Assembly (NCBI GenBank): GCA_021372675.1
Contig: JAJFTZ010000103.1
Span: 1 to 36,017 of the forward strand
Reading direction: 5' to 3'
Length of the DNA stretch: 36,017 nucleotides
DNA from: Eubacteriales bacterium
GTDB taxonomy: Bacteria; Bacillota; Clostridia; Christensenellales; CAG-138
Shown here: positions 1 through 6,547 of the stretch, in pieces
Position numbering within the stretch: the stretch's first letter is position 1
Layout: the number at the start of each line of letters is the position of its first letter
Translations under genes and position numbers: made by a program
Notes under the pieces: model-generated
The model's database searches: none
The model's input: the letters and a program-made list of their open reading frames with translations, nothing else
What the model was told of the DNA's origin: nothing

Positions 1-10
1 ATGGGAGGGT

Positions 11-979
11 ATGGAAATGAAACGGTTTTTAAGCATAGCGCTCGCGCTTGCGCTGCTTCTCCTTGCAGGCTGCGCCGCGACGTCGCAGCGCGACGAAGGC
101 TACTATATGGACGGCGCGTCCACGGCTCCGGCCGCCGCGCCCGCGCCGGCCGCGGATACCGCGGCGCGCGGCTCCGGCGAGGCGGAGTATATCAAAACGA
201 AAACAGCCTCCACGCAAAGCGGCATGCCGGATTACGGCGGACACAAGATCATACGCACGTTTTCCGTATCCTTTGAAACAAATACGTTCGACGATGATCT
301 CGCTTCTATCATCAAAAACACCGCGGATGCGGGGGGCTATGTGGAAAGCTCTACGGTCAACGGCCGCAAGCCCACGGCTTACAGCGACCCGGGCCGCAAC
401 GCCTACTTGACGCTTCGTGTCCCCGCCGAAATCGCGGACGCGTTTGTGCAGGGGGTGCAGGGCTACGGCACGCTCCTCTCGTCCAACGAAAGCGCGCAGG
501 ACGTATCGGAAGCGTACTTCGATCTTGATACGCGCCTCGAGGTGTTGCGCACGCAGCTTGAAAGGCTCAAGGGCATCCTCGTGACGACCGATAACCTTGC
601 GGATATCATCTCGCTGGAAAACGCGATCGCGGACGTTACGCTCCAGATCGAGCAGCTCACCACCGAGCTTCGCCGCTACGACGGGCTCATAAATTACGCG
701 ACGGTGAACGTGAACATCACGGAGCTCAGGCTCAACGAGGGGCCGGCCGCGCAGGTTTCCGTAGGGGAGCGCATCAGCCGCGGGTTTACCGATACGCTGT
801 ATGGCGTGGGCACCTTCTTCGTGAACCTGTTCGTGTTCCTCGTAAGCGCGCTTCCCGTGCTGGCGGTGCTGGGCGTGGTTGCCGTGATCGTAATCCTCAC
901 CGTGCGCGCCTCGAAAAAACACAAAAAAGAAAAAGCAATCCGTGTATTTGAAACCGATAAGGAGGAACCCCGCAAATGA
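11..979 (+). CDS. DUF4349 domain lipoprotein
   Basis: A 322-residue secreted lipoprotein of unknown exact role. Residues 1-21 form a lipoprotein signal peptide ending in a lipobox (LLAGC, lipidated Cys21), followed by a low-complexity Ala/Pro linker to about residue 48. The central part (about 75-255) has the DUF4349 pattern: a beta-rich start, a long helical stretch around residues 170-220 likely to form a coiled coil, and a final beta segment. A hydrophobic helix at about 263-298 is followed by a Lys/Arg-rich tail, so both ends are probably membrane-held with the domain outside. A GGGAGG ribosome site lies just before the start. The stop overlaps the next gene by 4 bases (ATGA), so the two are co-translated envelope proteins. 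The family is recognised from its architecture; function is unknown. Confidence 0.85.
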   Translation: MEMKRFLSIALALALLLLAGCAATSQRDEGYYMDGASTAPAAAPAPAADTAARGSGEAEYIKTKTASTQSGMPDYGGHKIIRTFSVSFETNTFDDDLASIIKNTADAGGYVESSTVNGRKPTAYSDPGRNAYLTLRVPAEIADAFVQGVQGYGTLLSSNESAQDVSEAYFDLDTRLEVLRTQLERLKGILVTTDNLADIISLENAIADVTLQIEQLTTELRRYDGLINYATVNVNITELRLNEGPAAQVSVGERISRGFTDTLYGVGTFFVNLFVFLVSALPVLAVLGVVAVIVILTVRASKKHKKEKAIRVFETDKEEPRK

Positions 980-1770
980 AAAACGGGAACAAACGGCTTA
1001 TCGCCGTGCTCGCGCTGGTCTTAACGCTCGTTATGGTCGCAACCGCCTGTAAGGCCGAACTTCAGCAGAGCTCCGATCTGCCGCAGCAGACCATCGTACC
1101 AAACGTGGTCATCAACCAGCCCGCGCAGGAGGAGAAAAACCTCGTCACCGTAAACGGCTCCGGCAAGGTTACGCTCGAGCCCGATCTTGCCACGCTGCGG
1201 CTGGGCGTTTCGAGCACCGCCGAAACGGCGGTGGAGGCGCAAAATAAAAACAGCTCGCTCATGGAGGCCGTGCTTGCCTCCGTGAAGGCGAACGGCATCG
1301 CGGATAAGGACATCGCGACCTCGTATGTGAACCTTCACGAAATGTACAATTACGATAAATCCCCCGCCGTGGTCGTGGGCTATTCCATGGAAAACGAGAT
1401 CACCGTAAAGGTGCGCGCGCTCGATACTTTGGGCAAGGTAATATCCGACGCCGTGGCGGCGGGCGCCACATCCACCAACGGCGTCGCCTTCAGTATCGAA
1501 GATACCACAGAGGCTTATAGAAACGCTTTGGCGGCCGCTCTGACGGATGCCGCGGCCAAGGCGCAGGCCATCGCGGAGGCCGCGGGCGCAACGCTTACGG
1601 CCATACCTGTAGGCGTGAGCGAAACGAGCTACTCGAGCACCCCCGTGGAAGCGCCTAGAGCCGGCAACGAGCTCGCCGCAAGCGACATGGCGGCGGTGCC
1701 CGTAAGCCCGGGCGAAATCGCCGTGACCGCTACCGTGAGCGCGGAATACGAGATCAGCGCGCCGCAATAA
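976..1770 (+). CDS. SIMPL (DUF541) domain protein, probable lipoprotein
   Basis: A 264-residue exported protein of the SIMPL/DUF541 family, which in bacteria are periplasmic or surface proteins sometimes linked to oxidative or envelope stress. Residues 1-25 are a hydrophobic signal peptide; Cys25 in the ATAC context could be lipidated, though the box is weaker than in the upstream gene. The SIMPL domain starts at about residue 54 (VTVNGSGKVTLEPDLATLRL) and runs to the end, with the typical long Ala-rich helix at about 175-200. The start overlaps the preceding stop by 4 bases and a GGAGGA site lies at 961-966. The gene ends before a strong hairpin terminator, so this is the last gene of a two-gene operon. 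Confidence 0.88.
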   Translation: MKNGNKRLIAVLALVLTLVMVATACKAELQQSSDLPQQTIVPNVVINQPAQEEKNLVTVNGSGKVTLEPDLATLRLGVSSTAETAVEAQNKNSSLMEAVLASVKANGIADKDIATSYVNLHEMYNYDKSPAVVVGYSMENEITVKVRALDTLGKVISDAVAAGATSTNGVAFSIEDTTEAYRNALAAALTDAAAKAQAIAEAAGATLTAIPVGVSETSYSSTPVEAPRAGNELAASDMAAVPVSPGEIAVTATVSAEYEISAPQ

Positions 1771-1795
1771 GGGAGCGCCGAAATAGAAAAGCCAA

Positions 1796-1824
1796 TAAAA
1801 ACGGAGCCTCGGCTCCGTTTTTTG
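1796..1824. terminator. bidirectional rho-independent terminator
   Basis: An 8-bp perfect stem (1801-1808 with 1811-1818, ACGGAGCC/GGCTCCGT) is flanked by five A on the left and six T on the right. It can stop transcription from the SIMPL gene on the plus strand and from bioY on the minus strand. Confidence 0.9.
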
Positions 1825-1833
1825 CTGCATTTT

Positions 1834-2382
1834 TCATTCGAGCAGCCCCGGCGCGCGCTTGCGCACGGTGTAAGCTAAAGGCACGCTCAACGCGAGCTTA
1901 ACAAGATCGATGGGGAAAAACACATACAGCATGTAGAGCGCCTTCGAGGCGGCGAGCGGCGTGCCGAGCGAGTAGAGCAGGAGCGCCATGTACCCAAGGC
2001 CTATCAGCTCGCAAAAAAGCGTGAGAAGCGCCGAGAGCGCCGCGAACTTCGCCTTTTTGCCCTTGAAAAGATAACGCCGCGCGAGAAAGCTCGTCGCGGG
2101 GGCCATCACGAGGAAGGATAAAAGATAGCCGAAGGTGGGGGTAAGCGCGTAGGAAACGCCGCCGCCGCCCGTAAATACGGGCACGCCCGCAAGGCCGGTC
2201 ACGAGGTAGGCGGCCTGCGAGAGAAACGCCGCCTGCGGCGGAAGCGAAAGGCCCGCGAGGAACACGAAAAACACCTGCAGGGTGATGGGCACCACGGAAA
2301 TGGGCAGCTTTAAAAACGCGCCCACCGCCGTGAGCGCCGCAAAAAGCGCCGCGAGCACGAGCTGCCTGACGTTGAGCTTCAT
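1834..2382 (-). CDS. bioY: BioY, biotin-binding membrane (S) component
   Basis: A 182-residue, almost entirely hydrophobic protein of the BioY family: the substrate-capturing membrane part of energy-coupling-factor (ECF) biotin importers. Five or six membrane segments are visible. Family hallmarks include the N-terminal ALFAALTAVGAFLKLP segment, the VPITLQVFFVFLAG helix and a glycine-rich GLAGVPVFTGGGG loop, all typical of the biotin pocket. The length is normal for the family. No ATPase or EcfT gene is adjacent, so it probably uses a shared ECF module encoded elsewhere. An AAAGG ribosome site precedes the ATG. It is divergent from the next gene; see the shared promoter region at 2418-2469. 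Confidence 0.93.
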   Translation of the reverse strand: MKLNVRQLVLAALFAALTAVGAFLKLPISVVPITLQVFFVFLAGLSLPPQAAFLSQAAYLVTGLAGVPVFTGGGGVSYALTPTFGYLLSFLVMAPATSFLARRYLFKGKKAKFAALSALLTLFCELIGLGYMALLLYSLGTPLAASKALYMLYVFFPIDLVKLALSVPLAYTVRKRAPGLLE

Positions 2383-2417
2383 AACGTAAAACCTTTCGAT
2401 AAAAACTCGTATTTTTA

Positions 2418-2446
2418 ACTATAAAGCATCCATCTTGGGTTTGCAA
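2418..2446 (-). promoter_or_regulatory. promoter of bioY
   Basis: On the minus strand, TTGCAA (2441-2446) is followed after exactly 17 bases by TATAGT (2418-2423), about 35 bases upstream of the bioY start codon. The same TTGCAA is also the -35 box of the promoter facing the other way. Confidence 0.65.
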
Positions 2447-2469
2447 CCTAAAGCGAGTTGATGTAAAAT
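2441..2469 (+). promoter_or_regulatory. promoter of the DUF2156 gene
   Basis: TTGCAA (2441-2446), a 17-base spacer and TAAAAT (2464-2469). It lies about 28 bases upstream of the start codon at 2497 and shares its palindromic -35 hexamer with the bioY promoter. Confidence 0.65.
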
Positions 2470-2496
2470 CATATCGGAATATCATCGGAGGTTTTT

Positions 2497-3390
2497 ATGC
2501 TGCAATTCCGGCCCATTGCTCCCGAAATGCGGGAGCTCGTTTTACGCTATACCGCGCCATGGCGCCTTTCAAGCTCGGAATATACCTTCACCAACCTTCT
2601 CATGTGGGGCACCGACGGCCGCATCAAGCTCGCCGAAGCCGACGGGGCGCTGTTCTTTCTCCTCCAATACGGCAAGCAGGAGCCGTTTCAATTCGCGCCG
2701 CTCACGCTTTCGCCCGCCGCCGATTATGCGCGCGCGGTCGCGGCTGCGGAGGCGTACTGCGTGCAAAACGGCATAACGCCGCTGTTCAAGGCCATCTCCG
2801 GCCCAATCGCCGACGCGTTTAAGCAATGCGAGGGCTACGAGCTCATCGAGGACCGCGACAACCACGATTACATCTACCGCATGGAGGACCTTTTGACCCT
2901 CAAGGGCAAAAAGCTGCACGCCAAGCGCAACCATATCAATCAGTTCCGCGCGCGCTACGATTACGAATACGTGAAGGTCACGCCCGACATGCTCGACGAG
3001 TGCATGGAGGTGTACTGCGCGTGGATCGCGTGCAAGGATGTGTTTGAGCCCGGCGTGCTGGGGGAGATGGAGGCCATTCGCCAAATCCTTACGCATATGG
3101 AGCTTTTAGGCGTCAAGGGCGGGGGTGTGCGCGTGGACGGCAAGCTCGTGGCGTTTACGCTCGGCGAAAAGATCAATGACGAAATGGCGGTCATCCACAT
3201 CGAAAAGGCGGATGCCTCCATGCCGGGGCTTTATTCGTTCATCAACCAGCAGTTCGTCGAGCACGAGTTTACCGATGTAACCTTCATCAACCGCGAGGAG
3301 GATATGGGGATCGAGGGTCTTCGCCGCGCGAAGCTATCCTACTACCCGGTGACGCTTCTCGAAAAATTCGAGGGGAGGCGCAAATCTTGA
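2497..3390 (+). CDS. DUF2156 / lysyl-phosphatidylglycerol-synthase-type acyltransferase-fold protein
   Basis: A 297-residue cytoplasmic protein of the DUF2156 group, related to the catalytic C-terminal half of MprF, which transfers aminoacyl groups from tRNA to phosphatidylglycerol. It has two GNAT-like repeats. Recognisable stretches are the N-terminal SSEYTFTNLLMWG, the KGKKLHAKRNHINQF region (about 130-145) and the C-terminal EEDMGIEGLRRAKLSYYP (about 265-285). Unlike MprF it has no membrane part, so lipid aminoacylation cannot be assumed; a soluble aminoacyl or acyl transferase is as likely. It has a GGAGG ribosome site. The stop overlaps the next gene's TTG start by 4 bases (TTGA), implying translational coupling to a second acetyltransferase-fold protein. 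Confidence 0.85.
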   Translation: MLQFRPIAPEMRELVLRYTAPWRLSSSEYTFTNLLMWGTDGRIKLAEADGALFFLLQYGKQEPFQFAPLTLSPAADYARAVAAAEAYCVQNGITPLFKAISGPIADAFKQCEGYELIEDRDNHDYIYRMEDLLTLKGKKLHAKRNHINQFRARYDYEYVKVTPDMLDECMEVYCAWIACKDVFEPGVLGEMEAIRQILTHMELLGVKGGGVRVDGKLVAFTLGEKINDEMAVIHIEKADASMPGLYSFINQQFVEHEFTDVTFINREEDMGIEGLRRAKLSYYPVTLLEKFEGRRKS

Positions 3391-4268
3391 CACGGCTTTC
3401 CGTTTTAAACGCCTCGGACATGCCCGCCGCACGCCGGGTTTGGGAAGCCTGCTTTCCGGACGACGAGTCCGCGTTTATCGATTACTATTTTCAAAAGCGC
3501 ACCCGCCCGGAATGGATCCTGGGCGCGTTTTCGGGAGAGAAGCTCATCGGCACCGTCCACATGCTGCCGCATACCGTAACGTTTTTCGGCGTCGAAAAAA
3601 GCGTGGGTTTCGTGGCGGGCGTTGCCACGCTGCCGGAGGAACGGGGCAGGGGCGTCGCGGGAAACATGCTCAACGCCTCCTTTGAAATCATGCGCGAACG
3701 CGGGTTTAGCGCCACGATGCTCAAGCCCTTCTCGCAGGGCCTCGCGCGGTATTACGAGGGGTTCGGCTATAAGCCCTTCGCGCATGTAGATGTTTACGAG
3801 CTTACCTTAAACGGGCTTTCCGGCGTGGCGCCTGCGCAAACGCACGCGCCCGGCGCGGGGGAGCTTCTTAAAATTTACAACGCGTTCGCTGCGGGTCTTA
3901 GCGGCATGCGCGTGCGTGCGCAAAAGGAAATGGAGCTTCTGCTCGAGGAGCTGACGACCTACGAAAGCGCTCTCTTGTGCGACGGTATTTCTTACGCGGC
4001 CTGCGATATCGGCGGCGGGGGCGCGCACGCGTTCGAGCTTGCGGGCGAAAACCCCCTGCCGCTTTTGAGGGCGCTGTGCGAAAAATACGGCCGCGTGCGC
4101 GCGCATGTGCGCGCCGGGCAAACCCTCGTCCCCCGTAAAAGCTTTACGCGGGAGGTTTTTAATATGCTTAAGGTGCTCGACGATAGGGCCTTCGCCGCGG
4201 GGCTCCCCAAAAGCGTTGAAACGCTTTTCGCGCGGGACGCGGCGGTCTTTTCCCTCGAAATGTACTGA
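3387..4268 (+). CDS. GNAT family N-acetyltransferase (Eis-like)
   Basis: A 293-residue acetyltransferase. The GNAT core is at residues 1-150, with the acetyl-CoA pyrophosphate loop at about 78-95 (VATLPEERGRGVAGNML, the V-x-L-P-x-x-R-G-x-G pattern). The following MLKPFSQGLARYYEGFGYKPF segment is typical of Eis-like enzymes. The C-terminal half is degenerate compared with full Eis proteins of roughly 400 residues, so this is a shortened member. The start is a TTG overlapping the previous stop, with a GGGGAGG site 7 bases upstream; no ATG fits. Substrate unknown; small amines or peptides are usual for the family. It is the second gene of a two-gene operon with the DUF2156 gene. Confidence 0.83.
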   Translation: MTRLSVLNASDMPAARRVWEACFPDDESAFIDYYFQKRTRPEWILGAFSGEKLIGTVHMLPHTVTFFGVEKSVGFVAGVATLPEERGRGVAGNMLNASFEIMRERGFSATMLKPFSQGLARYYEGFGYKPFAHVDVYELTLNGLSGVAPAQTHAPGAGELLKIYNAFAAGLSGMRVRAQKEMELLLEELTTYESALLCDGISYAACDIGGGGAHAFELAGENPLPLLRALCEKYGRVRAHVRAGQTLVPRKSFTREVFNMLKVLDDRAFAAGLPKSVETLFARDAAVFSLEMY

Positions 4269-4367
4269 TGCGGATGCCGCGGCGGCGGCGCTTTTCAGAT
4301 ATTCCTGTTTTTTACGTGCGGAATGCGCCTGAAAATGAACATTTTTGTGATTCTTGTGGTTTTTTCC

Positions 4368-4397
4368 TTGACGCACCGAGTCTGCGCCTAGTATTAT
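4368..4397 (+). promoter_or_regulatory. promoter of yajC
   Basis: TTGACG (4368-4373), an 18-base spacer and TATTAT (4392-4397), 60 bases upstream of the yajC start. Nothing else was recognised in the 190-base gap between the GNAT gene and yajC. Confidence 0.65.
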
Positions 4398-4457
4398 GGA
4401 TGAGACAAACGCGGGCCTGCGCGGCTCGAGCAATTTTTAAAAGGACGGTTTATACGC

Positions 4458-4790
4458 ATGGACCAAAGTTTTATCGACAGCATTGGGAATTTTTTCAGCG
4501 GCGGCGGCCTTCTCATCATCCTCATGGTGGGCATGGTAGCCCTTATGATCATCCCGCAGCGCAGGCGCGATAAGAAGATCAAGCAGATGCTTTCGGCCAT
4601 CAAGGTGGGCGACCGCGTGCGCACCATCGGCGGCATCTACGGTACCGTTACCACCGTGAAGGACGACGTTATCACCATCTCCGTCGGCCCCGACAAGGTT
4701 CGCCTCGTGTTCGCGCGCGGCGCGATTGCCTCCGTGGAGGATTCCCCCGTGGAAAACACCCTCGACACAGAGGTCAAGGAAACAAAGTAA
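4458..4790 (+). CDS. yajC: preprotein translocase accessory subunit YajC
   Basis: A 110-residue protein with one membrane helix at about residues 16-34, then the conserved IPQRRRDKKIKQM basic segment and a small beta domain containing KVGDRVRTIGGIYGTV, the YajC signature. YajC joins SecDF next to the SecYEG channel and helps protein export or membrane insertion. The length is normal. In many Clostridia yajC stands near tgt/queA or secD; here it is alone between its own promoter and a strong terminator. The ribosome site AAAAGGACGG precedes the ATG. Confidence 0.95.
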   Translation: MDQSFIDSIGNFFSGGGLLIILMVGMVALMIIPQRRRDKKIKQMLSAIKVGDRVRTIGGIYGTVTTVKDDVITISVGPDKVRLVFARGAIASVEDSPVENTLDTEVKETK

Positions 4791-4801
4791 AACACATACG
4801 C

Positions 4802-4831
4802 AAAAAAACCGCTCCTTCGGAGCGGTTTTTT
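4802..4831. terminator. bidirectional rho-independent terminator
   Basis: The stem AACCGCTCC/GGAGCGGTT (4807-4815 with 4819-4827, loop TTC) has seven A before and six T after. It serves yajC on the plus strand and can also stop the minus-strand GNAT unit. Confidence 0.92.
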
Positions 4832-4870
4832 AAGTTGCGAGGGCTGCGCCGCAAAAGCAGCGCGGCCCTT

Positions 4871-5353
4871 TCATAGATCAAGCTGCATGTAAACCGCGTT
4901 TATGGCGGGGTTGTCGTTGTAGCGATCGATTTCATAAAACCCGTACCGGCGGTACATTTTGAGCGCGCTCTCCATACATGGGAAGGTATCCAAACGCATG
5001 TGCTTGTACCCGATCTCCCTGGCGTCCGAAAGGACCCGTTCGACCAAAGCGTTTCCGATGTGCTTCCCGCGGTATTCGGGTTTTACGTACAGGCGCTTCA
5101 TTTCGCAGCAGGCATCGTCGAACCGCTTCAGCGCGATGCAGCCCGCGGCGCGGCCGTCCAAGGTGGCAAGGTAGAGCCTACCTCCCGGCAAACCGTATTT
5201 TTCGTGCAGGACGTTTATTTCATCCTTATAGTTTTGGGCCGCGAGGCATTTTTCAACCTCCGCGTCCTGCTTGATGATGGCGTCCATATATTCGCCGAAC
5301 AGGCGGGCGACTTCCTGCGGCCGGTCATAGGCCGGTTCGATCTTCACTTCCAC
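4871..5353 (-). CDS. GNAT family N-acetyltransferase
   Basis: A single-domain GNAT acetyltransferase of about 160 residues. The acetyl-CoA loop is visible as MKRLYVKPEYRGKHIGNALV (R-G-K-H-I-G), followed by the usual C-terminal MYRRYGFYEIDRYNDNP motif found in small clostridial GNATs. An upstream ATG at 5368 overlaps its own AGGAG sequence. Read from the GTG at 5353, that AGGAG is 7 bases upstream, the normal spacing, so I prefer GTG and list the 160-residue form; the longer form adds MRRTR. It lies 30 bases downstream of the small protein gene and is the last gene of a three-gene minus-strand operon. Substrate unknown. Confidence 0.85.
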   Translation of the reverse strand: MEVKIEPAYDRPQEVARLFGEYMDAIIKQDAEVEKCLAAQNYKDEINVLHEKYGLPGGRLYLATLDGRAAGCIALKRFDDACCEMKRLYVKPEYRGKHIGNALVERVLSDAREIGYKHMRLDTFPCMESALKMYRRYGFYEIDRYNDNPAINAVYMQLDL

Positions 5354-5383
5354 GCGGGTTCTCCTCATTAAATTCGGAAAGCA

Positions 5384-5590
5384 TCAACCGATTCTGTTGA
5401 AGATAACGGTCTGCTCCTTCAAAGAAATTTTGCCTACCTGATAGCCGTATTCCGCCAATTCCTTTTTGTAGTTCAAAAAGGAATGGTCTATCGCTATGCC
5501 CGCGATAGCCTTGATCTCGTCGAAGGTCAGCTTGAACGACGGGCTTCCGTTTTTTTGCACATAGTCCCACAGGGGGTCATATTTGCTCAT
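5384..5590 (-). CDS. small conserved protein of unknown function
   Basis: A 68-residue soluble protein (starts MSKYDPLWDYVQKNG, ends TVIFNRIG). The segment KLTFDEIKAIAGIAIDHSFLNYKKEL looks like a compact helical, possibly DNA-binding, fold. I recognise the pattern as a recurrent small clostridial family, some members of which are fused to or sit beside other enzymes, but no function is established. Its start overlaps the end of the esterase gene by 14 bases, so it is probably translated by reinitiation; its own ribosome site (AAGGGG) is weak. The acetyltransferase gene follows 30 bases downstream. Confidence 0.75.
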   Translation of the reverse strand: MSKYDPLWDYVQKNGSPSFKLTFDEIKAIAGIAIDHSFLNYKKELAEYGYQVGKISLKEQTVIFNRIG

Positions 5591-6533
5591 CCCGCACCGC
5601 CCCTTCCCGCTTCATACTTTTTTCAAAAAACGCGAGCATCATCAAATTTGTCTCCACGGCCTCCTCGTATTCGGGGTGGGTGATGTTGAACACATGCGTC
5701 AGGCGTTCGCCCCGCTCCCTCGTCCAAAACAGCGTTTCATGCGGTATGCCACGCTCCTTCAGCCACGCGTGGAGCTTTAACGTTTGGCGCTCGTGGAGCC
5801 CGTCCGGTTCGCTGCTGATGAGCATGAGGGGCGGCAGGGTTATGCCGACAGCGGTATCCGTAAGGCTCGCCCTGCGGTATTGCGGCGAGGATTTCGGTCT
5901 TTTGCCGAACAGCATGCTTTTCATTTCCCGTTCCACAAGCGTGCCCATAAAGCCCTTTATAAAACCGAGCTCGTTCACGTTGCACGCGCCGTGGTTGATC
6001 GCCACCGCTCGAAAGGGGAACGAAAGCGGCGAAACGCCATATACCTTCCTCAGTTCCCCGCTCAGGCTCACGCTGGCCGCTGGGCCGGATAAATGCCCGC
6101 CCGCGGAGTCGCCGGTGAGAAAAACCCCGGTTAGGTCGCAATGGTGCTCGGCGGCGTGGCCTTCGAGCCAATGCAGGCTCGCAAAAATATCCTGCACCTG
6201 TCCTCTTAGATCGGTTTCGGGCAAAAGCCGGTAGCTCATGCCGACGACCGCATACCCTTGAGCCGCGAGAAACATACAGAAATGGCGGTTCAGCTCCCTG
6301 TCGCCGTACATCCAGCCGCCGCCGTGGATATCGACGACCGTCGGCAAAAGCCCCGCGGCGCCCTCGGGATAGTAAACGTTGAGCGTGTGCATGGGGTGGC
6401 CGTCCGCAAGGTAGGGGATGCCGCGCTCGACCGTAACGCCCGGTGTGGGCGTTTGCTCCGCGATGCGCGCGGCGTCCGCCGCTCCTATCTTTTTCCAGGT
6501 TTCTATGAGCTTTTTGCGGATGAGATTCGGCAT
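5577..6533 (-). CDS. alpha/beta hydrolase, hormone-sensitive-lipase-type esterase
   Basis: A 318-residue cytoplasmic esterase. The oxyanion-hole motif HGGGW is at residues 70-74, the nucleophile elbow GDSAGGH has Ser143, a candidate catalytic Asp is in SSEPDGLH, and the histidine is in LTHVFNITHPEY near residue 290. This order and spacing match the HSL/acetyl-hydrolase branch, which removes short acyl groups from small molecules or sugars. The protein is complete. It opens a minus-strand operon with the small protein and the GNAT acetyltransferase, and starts 15 bases beyond the end of the GH3 gene, so it may be co-transcribed with that glucosidase and act on acylated glycosides. That link is inference. 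Confidence 0.88.
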   Translation of the reverse strand: MPNLIRKKLIETWKKIGAADAARIAEQTPTPGVTVERGIPYLADGHPMHTLNVYYPEGAAGLLPTVVDIHGGGWMYGDRELNRHFCMFLAAQGYAVVGMSYRLLPETDLRGQVQDIFASLHWLEGHAAEHHCDLTGVFLTGDSAGGHLSGPAASVSLSGELRKVYGVSPLSFPFRAVAINHGACNVNELGFIKGFMGTLVEREMKSMLFGKRPKSSPQYRRASLTDTAVGITLPPLMLISSEPDGLHERQTLKLHAWLKERGIPHETLFWTRERGERLTHVFNITHPEYEEAVETNLMMLAFFEKSMKREGAVRDEQI

Positions 6534-6547
6534 GGCTCTCGCCTCCC

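Noticed and set aside
29..922. Long minus-strand frames opposite the DUF4349, SIMPL, GH2, fhs and folD genes
   Set aside because: They are Arg/Ala/His-rich shadows caused by high GC at third positions, without ribosome sites or recognisable domains.
2410..2452. BirA operator upstream of bioY
   Set aside because: Arms such as TTGCAAACC and GTTAAAAA can be picked out, but the spacing (about 18) and several bases do not fit the usual inverted repeat, and they coincide with ordinary promoter boxes.
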